Shown one piece after another: positions 34,134-48,700 of a stretch of 64,000 nucleotides of DNA. Source of the stretch: Plutella xylostella (taxonomy: Eukaryota > Arthropoda > Insecta > Lepidoptera > Plutellidae); contig NC_063999.1 of assembly GCF_932276165.1 (NCBI RefSeq), positions 2,668,501-2,732,500 of the forward strand. Direction: 5' to 3'. Below the pieces are notes generated by a model. That model ran no database searches. It was not told the origin of the DNA and saw only the letters and a list, made by a program, of their open reading frames with translations. How positions within the stretch are numbered: the first letter of the stretch is position 1; each line of letters opens with the position of its first letter. The position numbers and the translations under genes were made by a program.

Positions 34134-36617
34134 AATAATAATGGTAAGCACAAGAAAAAGCATTATTTTCAGTCTAGACTTACGACAATTTAATTTCACC
34201 ATACAGGTATCGTCAATATAATATGATACCTACTGAACGAATGTGGACTACTGATTTTTATTTTCCCTAAATAATTAAATATTTATCCTGCTAATTGTGT
34301 ATAGAGAAGACTTCATTTTGAGACAGATAATAAAAAATAGCATTTGGTACATATAAAATTATATATGTAGTATTATAATCATTATGCGTATAATATAATG
34401 CAGGTAAGTACCTAACATACATATTTGTATTTGGTTAGTGTAAATGGCTGAACATAAAAAATATAGTTTTTGTTTTTCTATGTATTTCAGGTCAATAATT
34501 AACAAAATATGTTAGTTACTTATTCATTTTAGAATATGTTTATAGTTTTTGACTAGAACATCGAATTTTGTTTATTTACAGGATTTCTATAGAAGATTAG
34601 ATTTCTTATTACATATCAAATGGGAAAAAGACTAGATGTTTAAGTTTAAATATAAAGAGAGAACAGTTTGAAACGAAAATCTAAAAATATAAATCATGCA
34701 TGTTCATATTTAAGTACCTAATAAATCTATAATAACAATATTCTAAGCCTATTTTCAATAGATTTTATGACGTTAGTGATAAATTGCACAATAAACTTAA
34801 GATACCTTTCTTTTGACGCAGTAGGGTACTTAAAAAATTTGGTTTTCGACAAAATTTGTATAACATTAAGCTAATTTTAAGGCTGAATCTAACTTCCACA
34901 TTTTACAAATTAAAAGAACTAAAAGTTCTCTAAAATAATATCTACACTATAAATTGTGCCGATACTTTAAGGTGATAATTATTGTGCAAGCGTTAGAAAT
35001 AATCTAACATTTATTGGTAGCTGCGATCTTATCATATGATAGAAGCAGTGGTATTCAACCAGCCCTCGATATGTATGAAGTGAGTCTACGTTCTTTTGAC
35101 TTTACGGTCACCTACAAACAGGCTTGTTATTATATTCGAAAATATATAGAGGTAGACCAACATAGGTAGATCATATTTTTTATAGACTTTAATGTCATAA
35201 CGTCCACCAACAAGCACTAGGCCATCGTGGTGGTCTAGGCCTAGAACCCTTCCTTCATTCGGAGGAGACTCGAACCCCATTGGGGACGTAATGGGTTGTC
35301 ATGATAAATGTCATATAACTAACAATTGACTATCGCGCCTATTTTTTTTTGTTTTGCCTAACAATCGCTATTTATCTATCGCAGCCTTGCTGACTCATAG
35401 CCTCCGTTCATGAGTATCACCTACAGTGGGCTGCTGTATTGGTCGAGTCTTGCGAATGGGAAGTTTTCTGACAGCTCATAAAAAAACGAACTAAATCATG
35501 TAGTAAAATTTTCATACTACAGCACTGCATTTTATTTAGTGATTACTAATTTTAACGAAAACTTTACTTAGTATCAAGCCTTTTATCGTCTTTGATATGA
35601 CTACAAGAACTAGCGATGAACATTAAGACTTAACATAACATCTAACTATTTCTATATTTTATTATCACAATAACGACCGTACCTAGACTTCGATTCGACT
35701 TAAGTCACATTAAATTATAAATATATTTTAGATATAAATTTGAGCTATCGTTCTCTGTATATTTTAAGATTATAAACTATGAACACATAAACCCTGTGTT
35801 CATTAAATATATAGCTAATATAACGTTTTGTTCTGTCATACTATTAAGATTATACAATATATGGCCACTGCCAGTTTCAATATCGTACACGATAATTGGA
35901 AATTATTTTCATTCATGTTTGATTCGCTTTTTTACTGTATAATTCCGTCAGTAAGCGTTAATTATAATGAAGCAGGCCAATAATATACTACGGGCTTTTG
36001 GTTAGCTAAGAATGATCCAACCTGTAGGTTAGAAACCGATGAAATTCAATCATTACTTTCGAGTAGTTGGGTCGATATTTAATTATTATTTATTTCATTT
36101 AATAATATTTCAATCTTTCCGAAGCAGAAACTACACCAATAAACTAGTTAAAATGGCCCATTCCTTCGCATTATAGCTTCTACTGAGATACTACAGACAG
36201 ACATATTACTTATAACACCCCACCTCGGATGAGGGGTTCAAAATTAATAATGAGGCGTTATATTTTCCCTTTTACCATCGATCTTAAAGTTTCATTTATT
36301 GTTTACATTGTATTGTGCATGTGTTCGATTCTACTTTAATATTTGGTTAACCCATGCTATAGTAAAATAAAAAAACTACAATAAGTACCCTTGTTAATCT
36401 ACGCTAACATTTAATATTTGGCTAAAACTAATGTTCGTGCGTTATTAAGGCATTATGGATGATTTACCGCTATGTACAAGCAGCAATGTCCATCTGAGAT
36501 GGGTCAGGTATCTTTAACCCAGACAGTACAATGTACGTACATGTCCGAAAATATGCATGCAACGGTAGACAGACTTTATCGTTGTAATTTCGATTCATAA
36601 ACGCAATTATACTTTAG
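34134..36617. other. No gene seen; one LINE-tail repeat
   Basis: AT-rich. The only recognised element is a copy of the LINE-tail-like repeat at about 35203-35312 (CCACCAACAAGCACTAGGCC, GTGGTCTAGGCC, GACGTAATGGGTTGTCATGA). Confidence 0.45.
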
Positions 36618-36623
36618 TTTATT
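36618..36623 (-). terminator. Candidate FEM1B polyadenylation signal
   Basis: AATAAA on the minus strand, 272 bp downstream of the FEM1B stop codon. Confidence 0.5.
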
Positions 36624-36894
36624 CCCCCTCATCTCCATTCAAACCCATATTTATAACGGCATAACTCCGTATACCAAATCTGCTAAGAACAATCAACAGC
36701 TAACCCCGCCATTTCCATTGAACTAATATTACTAGCGTATAGAACCGACACCGCGAACTTGACTATGGAAAAACGCATTCATTGTCACTGGATCTATATC
36801 TTGATCGCGTCACGTGGAACACAGATTTGGCTCGCGTCGTCTGTTCTAGTACGCTAGTACATTCAATGGCCGCATCGCGAATCTAAACCCGTCT

Positions 36895-39800
36895 TTATAA
36901 CGGCATGACTCCGTGCATCTTGAGAAACTCGTGTAGGTCACACGGCACTTGGCTGGGCGTGTAGCGGAGGCGGTGGGCGGCTAGTGTTGATGCAGCCATG
37001 CAGGCCAGGCGGGGGGACATGGCCGCGCGGATTATAGGTTCTGCTGGACCTGGGGGAGAGAAGTTGTTTTAGGTAGGGGTAACTTTGCATTAAACCAAGT
37101 GGCGTCGCACTGTCGTGCAGAAGGCAGCCGCGCTCGGCAAGAGCTAGCACGAACTCGAAGGCGTGGTACAGGAACGGTCAGAGTGGAAGTCTACACTTCG
37201 AGCCCTATGTCTCCGATTAGGGATCCCAGGACCTGATGATGATGATGAACTTTGCATTGTTAGATTGGACAAATTTCTATGCTTTAGCTCCATAGACTGT
37301 ATGAACAAGATCAGATGTATCGGGCTCGAAGGACCAAATTTTGCGGACAACATCTCTCGTCACCTAATTTTGGCTTAGTATACTCTTTTTGCTTTGCAAC
37401 ACCCTGTATAGTTACCGGCTATACTGGCGACGAGCGGCGTGACCCCGTCCGCGTCGAGCGCGTCCACGTGCGCGCCGCGCGACAGCAACGCGCGTACCAC
37501 GCCGCACAGGGAGGTGTTCCACTGGTCACGCTCTTCTGTGGATTAAAAACGTACCTAATTTACTGGTCACAATGTAACACAAATGAAGATGTCAATGCTT
37601 ATAGCAAACATCCAAACTTTTATAACGGAGAAGAGAGGCATGAAATTCTGGAGCTGTACATTTTTTGAAACACTCAAATCAGATAAGAAAGCCCTAAGAT
37701 CAGATATTACGACTTACGACAGATATCACTCTTCTCTTAGATAAAATTTGAAGCCCACCACAATTTCAGGGGTTTCAATAGGATAAAACTGGATACTTTG
37801 AATGTGTAATGATAAAATACTTTAAAATATTGTAGTAAAACTTTCAGTCTCATATTGTGTTCAGTCACATTGTGTTCAATCCATGTGGAGGAAGCGAAAG
37901 AACTATGTAAATTCGTGGCACGTGGGGATCCATAGTCTCTGCCTACCCCTCTGGGAGACAGACGTTAGTATATGTCTGTATGTACGTACTATCCATTTTC
38001 TTCATCTTCTACATCGGGCTCCCTCTACCAGTTCAACCTACCTGTGGCGAGCGTGTGCGAGATGAGCGCCGTGTGTAGCGGCGTGCGGCGCTGCTCGTCG
38101 GCCGCGTCGGCGCGCGCGCCGCACTCCAGTAGCAGGCGCACCGTCCGCGCGCACGGGAATCTGACGGATAGTCTTGGTAGGTTATTAATGTGCGCGTTTG
38201 TAGAGATCTTAGACTACAGAAGGGCTAGCGCGGGGAGCTATTAAGACGTGACAAAAGTCCTCCGTCGCGCTCGCTCTTGAGGCTGCGCGATGTGAGTGAG
38301 CGCGATGCAAAACTTTTATCGCGTCTTAATGCGGCCCGTGTTAGCCCTTCTATAGTAGGCATAAATTATGAGACAAAAGCTCGCAGGTTTGCTAAAATAT
38401 TAAGTAAGATGAAGAATGACTGTGAGGAGATCGTGCGAGAACCCCCAGCGGTAGGAGAGGTATATGTGGAGTAGCAAACAGCTAGCCTAGCCCGGAACTC
38501 AAGGCGCCCACGTCAAGATGTAGCAAAAATTCTTCATAGTGCACACTCTCGCTCGCTCTCGAGGCCGCGCGATGTGAGTGAGCGCGACGCAAAACTCTTG
38601 TCACGTCTTGATGTGCGCGTGCTGCGCCCCGTGCTAGGCTAGCTGTTTGCTACTCCACATATGCGCTCCATGCAAGCTTCAGCAGTGGTTGATTCCGGGC
38701 TGAGGACGGACACTCACTGGCACACGTCACTCGTGTGGAAGTCGTCGACCGGCGTCCGATGGTCCACGGCCAGGTGTAGTAGCGTCTGTCCGCGCAGTAA
38801 CCGAGCGTCTCGCACCCGGAATATCGCTACCCTGATCGCGCGGATCATGTCCTGTGGAAATACAATCGAATAAGCTGACGTCTTTTGTTATTTTTGTCTG
38901 CTATGATCTTCAGTGAGGCTTTTGGAGTATTCATTTAAATCCCCTAGAGTGCGATTAGTTTATTTACGTTGTTTTATTTGTCATATACAAGTAGCTAGTA
39001 TTTTAAGGTCATCATCGGACAGTAATGAAATGACCCTCAGAATCCTCAAACATGACACATACATAGCATACTAGTTACCAGACCCAAATCGCAGCCATCT
39101 TGGTCTATTTGCGTGGTTACATACAAAGATAGCTGCCATTTTGGTCAAGTTCAAGGATTACTACTATTTCTTGATGTCATTGTCGTCAGTCTGTAATAAC
39201 TTCTATACAAAAGGTATTTCAATCTCACCTCAGTATTCCCGTCATTCTCCAGCAGCCTGGCCGCAACAGACACTAGATATAAGGCCGTCCGCACATTGCT
39301 CTCGAATTCGTCCTGCAACACGTAACGTGACGCCAACGCCTGCACTTCAATACTACACGTGTGTCTGTGCTACTTGCCCGGTGTGGGAGAGGTCACGCAA
39401 AGCGGATAGTGTGATATTACACAGTATATCATACAGTGAGATTTGGTTTACCACTAGATGCGCTTTTTACTAAGAGTGGTTATGGCTGTGGTAACATAAA
39501 AAATGGATTCAAATGGAATAAGAAGTTCTATGGCAACTCATAAAAATAAATGGTGTACTATTGCCACGATAACGCCATCAACTAGTTAGTTATTTTGGCT
39601 AGAAGAATGAGTTGAACAATAGAAAGTACTATATAGAATATTATTATGTTTGTTTATTATTATGGATTTATGGTTGTGGAGTCTTTTAAGAGTACCGCAA
39701 CCTACTTTGGACTGAAATCATTCTGACTCCATAACATTCCATGTCCATTCATTATGGATACGGATTAAATTATGTGCCACAGAAAGCTACATTCAAGTTG

Positions 39801-42715
39801 TCTTTGATATAGCTTTCTGTGGCGATGATGAGTATAATAATATGTAATAGTATGATAATCAGCGCATCTAGTGGTATAAATGCCAATTGAAAGTAATGAA
39901 ATAGCTTAACTTTTAGCTCTATAACAGAGCTATAATAAGCGATGACGTGTGTGAAACATAGCGGGCACATAGCAGTAATAACATATAGACAGAATTTACG
40001 TTACAGCTAAGCAAAATGGGAAAAATACATGCTATTCAGCTAAACTCTTTACTATAAAACATTTAACATAACAAATGCGGATAAGATAAACCAACTTAGA
40101 ATTGTGTTCAGGACCACGAGAACCCTTTCTTAACCGTTCTTATTTTATAGTTGAGATATGTATAGAGTTTTGCTGAATAGATACCGATGGAATAAGAAAA
40201 TTAGTGGCCAAGTAAAATGTGGATACGAAATTTCACGTTACAAAGAATAGAATAAGAATAATCGGACTCAATGTATTCAGAAAATATGCAGTAGACAATA
40301 AATATGTCAACAAAGGCTCTATAACAATACCATTTACCCCTGCTTTACCCTCATTGCACTGATGTAATCAAATTTAACCCCAAGCAACGCCGCAGATAAA
40401 CAGCCTTATTGCACTGTGACAAACATAACACAGAAAAGAGTTTATATCCAAGTCACATATATAAAGTAATCATAAAATTCCGTATCCGGCAACAGTTTAG
40501 AGTGAAGAGAACATACTATTAGCGCCTCCGCGTCGTTGTTAGCCGGTGGCTTCTCAAGTCTTTCTGCGCCTCTTCTCAACTCTTCCGCACACGCTTCTAG
40601 TACAAAACATACCTGGAAATAAACACTTAATTTAATATATTTTATGAAAACGGTTGTTTAGAGAATTTAAAAATAAAGAAGAAGAAAATCTAGAAGTTAT
40701 AAATCTTTTAACCTCTAGGGACCTCATACGACGACATGATGTGGGGACCCACGACAGTGTTCAGACCAAGTTAAGCTTGCAGCCGCCGGCCGGGCTTCAG
40801 GAGTTTAAGAAAAAGTATCTGATTTATTTTAGGTGCAGGTTCATAACTCGCACCTTGTAATGCTATGTATTACTGTCAAATCCGTAAGTAGTATTTTTGG
40901 TACAGCATTTACACTATAATTCGGTAGAGCTTACTAGAGCCATGATAAGATTGTACTGACCTGTTCTAGTGGTAATTCAATTCCTATGTGTATCATTTGT
41001 GAGAACACTTGTGCGAACCTTAGCAAGTCTTTTACTACTGACACCTGCAACAAACAAAAACATAGTACAGTCATAAATGAGCAATGCGTGATTTATGGAG
41101 ATTTCGGTATTTTTAATGTTTGTACGTGTCAATAAATCCGTGATCGATGCCTATTGCCTAAGGCAGATTGATGTTACAGAAACACATCTGCTTAAATACA
41201 CTCTGTATAATTACTTTATTAATATATTCAGCCATGTTTTGTGTCTATGTTCAGCTGTTGATGGTTATTGGCTGATGTGATGAATTGATAATGACGTTAA
41301 TTTATGTTCGTACATTGCCCAGCAACAGAGTATATTAGTAAAAGGCGTGAGTTTTCTTGATGACGTGATGGGTTGTGATGTGAGTTTTCCTTATGTTATT
41401 GTAGCCCATGGGACCCTATTGTTCGATATGCGTATGCAATAGATGATGATCATGTAAAGTCTGTTTTTGAATCTCAGATACAAAATTGACTGATTCTGAA
41501 CAGTTCATCAACAGTCGATTTTCCCGCGATTAACGGACGTATCGTTCTATTGGCGGGACAATCGTCTGTTGATGAACCGTTCAGAATCTGTCAATTTAGT
41601 ATCAGATATTAAAAACACACACTTTAGTTTATTAGTACCAAGCCAACCCACCAAAAAAAACAAAACAATACAAATCCGTGTCACTTACATTGGTCCTACT
41701 TACGTTATTGTACTGTCTCAGCGCCAGCGCGTGCCTCCACAGTGCAAGACACCGGTCGAACCTCGCCTCATCAGCGAAGACTGCCCCCCTGAAGACGACC
41801 GGATGGGGTAAGTCCGGACATGTTCTACCGAGGACCCGCTCTCGGACGGTTAGGCCTTCCATGTGTAGGGCGTGTGCGTTGCCGTGGAGACGCTCGACGT
41901 CCTGAAGGTGGGGGGAGGTGGTGGATAAAGATTATATGGCGGTTTTAGGAGCGAAGGTAGAATACTTTTAAAAAGATGATGGTTCACAATAGTTCACATC
42001 CTCTGTACAGGTAGCGATATAAATATGTACAGTCTATGGCTTGAAAGGTGGGGGGAGGTGGTGGATAAAGATTCTGTGGCGGTGTAGACTCGTGGTCGGA
42101 GGTTGAGGTTAGGTGAGCAGGTAAGATGGAGCAGAGAAATACAGTGTGCTTCTTGTATGGCGTATAATTGGAAAGTGAATCACCGCTAGTTAATTACCCA
42201 CTAACTATAAGATACATTTTCATAAAACTAATTATAACGCCCTCTATTGGAGGACCTGTGAACTTAACCAATCGGTAATCGATCCAAGATCATGCATTCT
42301 TGTAACATATTCATGATCATAGTCATCTATGATTGCAGCCAATACGGAGACAATCCCATAGATGGCGTTGTCAACATGTTCACGAGTTGACAGGCGGTTT
42401 TAGGAGCGCAGGTAGAATACTTTTAGCAAGATGGTGGTTCACAATAGTTCACATCCTCTGTACAGGTAGCGATATAAATATGTACAGTTCCCCAAAATTG
42501 ATAATGCACATAGAAATCTTCGTCATTGTTCGGCAACGGTCGTATTCCCGAGCGTTAGAAAACTATTATGTATTTAGAGTGGTTAAGTGCATTTTCTTCA
42601 TGAAATTTTAGTAGACTTATGTAATTGGTTCAAAAGAGATAATTGATTTATCAGTAACGAAATTTGATTCGATAATTCATAATCCTAACTAATATTATAA
42701 ATGCGAAAGTAACTG

Positions 42716-42754
<39 letters not shown>

Positions 42755-45700
42755 TACTCTTTCACGCCAAAACTACTGAACGGATTTGAATGAAATTTGG
42801 TATACATACGGTCTAGACCCTGGGAAAGAACATAGGCTACTTTTTATCCCGGAATTCCCACGGGAAAACTTTTTAAGGCGAAGCGAAGCGCGCGGGAACA
42901 GCTAGTATTCCATAATATTAAAATTTACTTCGAAAATGTTACAGTAGGTACTTTTCAAGTGTCTTACTGAAGCTGATGTAAAGATGGATGAAAGAAGGTT
43001 TGAATAACACAAGGTTTATATTATAAAGAGAAATGGATTTCAAACACAGGTTTATATTAAAAAAATTAAATCTCAGTTCAAAAGTATTTACAGCACTGAT
43101 TATTTCACATTAATAAAAATGTTTACATTAAAATCTCAGTTCAAAAGTATTTACAGCGCTGATCATTCACAATAATATTACAATTACAAACTTGGTCTTT
43201 TGGGTGTGGCTTAATTGGCAAAGTGAAGTCTATCAATGTGACGTATATTTTATTCTTAAATGTGCCTCATAATATGGCATCGTCAAAAATAATTAAAGTT
43301 GAAATTAAATTCACATTTGAAAAAAATAACAAGAACGATGTGTAATTGCAGCTCTTTATAATTCCACAAAAGTAATATTGATCTTGACCTTGAGACCCTT
43401 GACTGATCGGTGACAGCCACCGACCGCCCAAATTGTTTTCGATTATGTGTCACATGATATTGACTACTATTTCTTTCGAACAAGGATCAAAATGCAAGTG
43501 CTTTGTACGATTCAATGATTCGGGTGTTTCCGGGAATACGACAGTTTGCGAAGATTTGCATGCGCATTATTAATATGGGAGAACTGTACAGTGTACTCAC
43601 TTCTATAGGTACACAGTTTCTGAATTTCATATGTTTGCTGACTGTACCTCTGTTTTCGCTATGGATTGAATTTTTAAAAGCAATTATCAAAAGTCTAGTC
43701 CGCTATCGATATTGTGAACACGTTAAATAAAGTTGACAAAAACTATAATGTATATGGTATAGTTTGAAGAGGCAAGTATTTAAAACATGATTATATTAAC
43801 ACAGAACATGCACTGATCTGTTCTTATTGCACTACTATTTATTTAAAATACAGATGAGATACTAACCTCTAACGTAGTGCTCTCCTTCCAGTTATCATAG
43901 GCCGGTATTGGCTCGGCGGGCTGCTTCAGTAGCAGGCCGTAGCGGGTGTCGTACCGCATCGTCATCGCTCTGTGCAGGTATTGGTACGCCATCTGGTGTG
44001 TAAAATTTATTGTGTGTTATTGGTTTTGCTAGTGAGGGTTTAATTGACTAAAAAGTAGGTTAAGTACTGAAGAATTTTAGATAATACTTATTATTTATGG
44101 CATGTTTTGCTTCTGTATTCTACTACTACATGATTCCCTTTCGACCATGTATACTTAAATTTACATGAGTCGACCTCTTTTAGGCTTTGCAAAGGCTATT
44201 TCAGGTCCCCATGTGGGGTGAGGTGAATGCAGAATGCATCATTGTCTCTTGACGCCATTGGCCAACTCATTTCTTTTCATACACACACTGACCCTCAAGC
44301 AGTAGTATTCCTTGTCGTTAGCAAACGAGGCCCCGAGCAGCTCGAAGGCCTCGACGGCCTGTGCTCGCGACACCTCGGGCCGCGCCGCCAGGATCTCCAC
44401 TACTGAGGCAGTATCTCCACTACTGAGGTAGTATCTCCACTACTGATGCAGTATCTCCACTACTGATGCAGTGTCTCCACTACTGACTGTAGCGGGGACA
44501 CGCCTGTATCTACACACACTGACAGTCAAGCAGTAGTATTCATGCGTCACCTCGGGCCACGCCGCCAGTATCTCTACTACTGCGGCAGTATCTCCACTAC
44601 TGACTGTAGCGGGGACACGCCTGTATCTACACACACTGACAGTCAAGCAGTAGTATTCATGCGTCACCTCGGGCCACGCCGCCAGTATCTCTACTACTGC
44701 GGCAGTATCTCCACTACTGACTGTAGCGGGGACACGCCTGTATCTACACACACTGACAGTCAAGCAGTAGTATTCATGCGTCACCTCGGGCCACGCCGCC
44801 AGTATCTCTACTACTGAGGCAGTATCTCCACTACTGACTGTAGCGGGGACACGCCTGTATCTACACACACTGACAGTCAAGCAGTAGTATTCATGCGTCA
44901 CCTCGGGCCACGCCGCCAGTATCTCTACTACTGAGGCAGTATCTCCACTACTGACTGTAGCGGGGACACGCCTGTATCTACACACACTGACCCTCAAGCA
45001 GTAGTATTCCTTGTCGTTAGCGAAGGAGGCTACGAGCCTCAATGGCATGTATGAAGAGGGAGGTAGGCAGAGCTTGAGAGAGTGAGACAGCAAGAAAGAG
45101 AGAGAGAGCTAGAGAAGGAAAGAGGGCTACCCGCATCTACCCAAACTGACGGGCCGCGCCGCCAGTATCTCCACTACTGACGCAGTATCTCCACCACTGA
45201 CTGTAGCGGGGACACGCCTGTATCTACACACACTGACCCTCAAGCAGTAGTACTCTTTGTCGTTGGCGAAGGATGCCCCGAGCAGCTCGAATGCCTCGAC
45301 GGCCTGCGCTCGCGACACCTCGGGCCGCGCCGCCAGTATCTCCACTACTGAGGCGCGGGCTCGCTCGGCTGCGCATTGGAGCGGGGACATGCCTGGAAAA
45401 ATAATTGTGTTAGAAATTACAATTAAGCCAACAGGGTGCCCCTTAGGAGCCTCGTTAAGTGACGTATCACCTGTACTTTATACATAACACATCCGGCGCA
45501 CCATGGACGGTCAGCAACTGACAGCTGGCTGATCCTTTCATCACGGTGCAATTTCTAGTTCAGCTCTACCTCACCAGTCACCGACTCGCTACTAAGAATA
45601 CTCAAGTTCGCATTCTACTGAACTATTAGCGCCGGATGTCCTCCTAGCCGTTACCGACACCCTTAGACAGTTGGCCGATAGTGTGAGGCCAGGATGAGAA

Positions 45701-48700
45701 AGTCGAATGTTGTGACGCTCCTAGGAAGAGACCTATATCTTAAAGTAGACAATTACGGACTGATGGCGAACCATTTAGAGACCTACGTTATTACGTGTAT
45801 TCATCTGATGTTGACAATAAACACATACCATTCTGGTTAGTGAGTATGGAGGCCTGCGCCTGTATGAGCGCGCACACGACGGGCGCGTGGCCGTACTCCG
45901 CCGCGAAATGTAGCGCGGTGGCGCCGCACAGAGTGTAATTACTACGTTCAGAAGTGGGATATTATAACCTCTGGTAATGATGAACTCTAGAGGTTATACC
46001 AGTTGCTGGCCTGGTTCTGTATAAGCGCGCACGCGGCGCACACATAATTTCAGAAGTGGGAAATTATAACCTCTAATAATGACGATGAGCCCTTTAGAAG
46101 CCTCTGCCTATCAGTCACTATTATTGCTAATATAATGACAATAAACATGTACCATTCTGGTTAGTAAGTATGGAGGCCTGCGCCTGTATGAGCGCACACA
46201 CGACGGGCGCGTGGCCGCACTCCGCCGCGAAGTGCAACGCGGTGGCACCGCACAGGGCTCGCTCGTCCACGCGCGCGCCGCTGTCTAGCAGGAACTGCAC
46301 CTGGGATATTGTGGACAAAACACAGATTCGTTATTTACTGTATAGGTGTGTATTGGTACGTATACCTACTTTGTAAAATATAGCATGGTTTCTGACAGAT
46401 GTCGAATAGAAAAAAAATACTTGTCAGTTTTTTTAAAGCTTTTTTACAGGGGATGGGGATAACAATCTTTATTTACCAGGCATATGAATCTGTTATTACA
46501 ACGTCATGTTATATTAAAAAATCTATATCTGTAGCCCGCAAGCTTCCTTTGCTAGTTTTACTCTCCTCCTATCCCTTTCTCTTCCCTCCCCTGCCCACCT
46601 TTCAAATCATTTGTCCACCTATCTCAGCCATTCCCTCTTTTCCCTCTTTTTTTCTTCTAACCCGTTTTACGTTTTACCCCTTCTCTTCCTCTACACACGC
46701 TTTAGTCCATTAAGGGCGGATTCGGCCAACGTCGAGTAACTTTTTACTCACGAGTAAAGTACCAGTTACTCGCGAGTAAGCAGATTTTGCATTCTACCAA
46801 ACCTGAAACCAAGATAACTAGCTTATCCCAAGAATAAAATGTTATACCGCCAAAATTGACCGTGTAACGAGCTTATCCGAGAGTAATTTTGTAATGGCGG
46901 CAGCACATCAGCTGATTAGAAAACCGTCATAATGACATATAAACACATCTGTCAAAACATAAACAAAAGTACGTTAAAAGGCAAAGTCTCAGAATAACAA
47001 CAGCGAATAAAATATTAAAACATAAACAATTTCATACTTTTATAATCCATTCAAACTAAGTTGGCATGTCATTTCTATTGCATGCTTTGAAACGCAGCTA
47101 TTTTTATTTTAGTTGCATTACAGTTTCGTTCCTCGTTCATTCAATTTAATCATGGTATAACTTGGTAGAATGCAAATGTACTTATCCTAGATATTTACTC
47201 GCGTATAATTTTAATCCCGGTATAGTTATTCTCGTGTAACGTGATGTTTGGACGAATTCACCCTAAACAATATAAGTAAAACATGTCTAAAAAAAATTTT
47301 ACTTACCACATCTAAATGCCCTTTGTAGGAAGCGATCATGAGACATGTGTTGTTGTATTTGTTTGCTTTGTGTATGTCAGCTCCATGTCTGCAACAAATA
47401 AAAATAAACATTTATGTAATTAGTTGAAACTGTTCACTGCATACAGAATCATATAGCCGTGGAGAATAAATAATGAGATCCTACAGAAGCTGATGGATAG
47501 GAGCGATTTAAAAGTTTTCAAATCTGTTACATACGACTGTTTCGTAGATTTAGAAACTACACCTTGAAGCGGGTTACTAAATCCACGAAATGTTTAATTT
47601 TCATTTCAAGCATTTCCATTTTACCTTATGGGTTCTTTTATTGTACATATAATTTTTCGGTCTTGACGCATTCTAACCACGCCTCTTAGCGGAGCTATCT
47701 TAAAATACCTTCAAGGTGTTAATGGCCACCTTAGTGAATTGAACTGCGTAAATACAACTGTAAAATAGAAGCTTTCAAAACACACCTGACCAAATACTTC
47801 ACAATATCCAGTCGTCCATCAAAGCACGCGGCTCGGAGCGGAGTGCTGAGCGTGCGCGTGGCGTGGTTCACGTTGGCGCCCGCACGGACCAGCCGCTTCA
47901 CGATGCCGAGGTGCCCCGCGCCCGCCGCGCACCACAGCGCTGTCGCTCCTGCGGGGTAAGAGACGCGTGAGGGGTTAAGGTGATGCGGCGGGTGAGGGGT
48001 TAAAATGTCGCACGTAAGGGGTCAATATTTTATACCATGTTTAAGGAAGCGACGGAATCTTTGTGGGTAAATAATTGAGGTTCTTGACAACCGTCTTCAA
48101 AGTTTCAAAACAAAGGTTGTTTTATATCTGTAACCAGTACGTTTAGCCGGTGATGTCGTAATCGTAAGGTTCGGAAAGGTGGGCAGTGATCGTTGGACTG
48201 TTCCATTTATAATTGGCCATCGGGCAATGGGTTAGATAGCGCAATGGGATATACCCCTAAGACTAGTTCTCGGATGGAGACTATGTAATACATATTATGG
48301 TATAAGTATATGCTTAAAAAGTACAATCATTGAGTAAGTAGGTATACAATATATCAGCTAAATGGTATCAATTTACTTACACAGTAATGTTGTTTACAAA
48401 GATAGAAGCTGGAATCTTACCAGTTGAAGCTGGTCGATTCATTCGAACAATGGCTGGAGACGTACTATTGTGTACTTTGTTTGTACACAAGACTCTTTGA
48501 TCGCGATGTTCGGGGAGCGATATTTCGACGCTTTTCCACGTATAAATAACGTGCACACGCCAAAACCCGACGCACCTGGCGTTTTACGCTTCTAACTTGA
48601 ATTCCCACCTCATAAATAAACACAAATCAAACCAAATTGAACTTTATCAACTTTTACAACCACAAGCACATTGCAGATGAGCTGTCGAAGTAAAGTAACA

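Noticed and set aside
37163..37378. 71-codon plus-strand frame in a FEM1B intron
   Set aside because: Contains a (GAT)n LINE-tail remnant and has no recognisable protein motif.
44542..44817. Plus-strand open frame across the 117 bp array
   Set aside because: It is the antisense of the FEM1B-derived repeats and is open only because the unit is a multiple of three.
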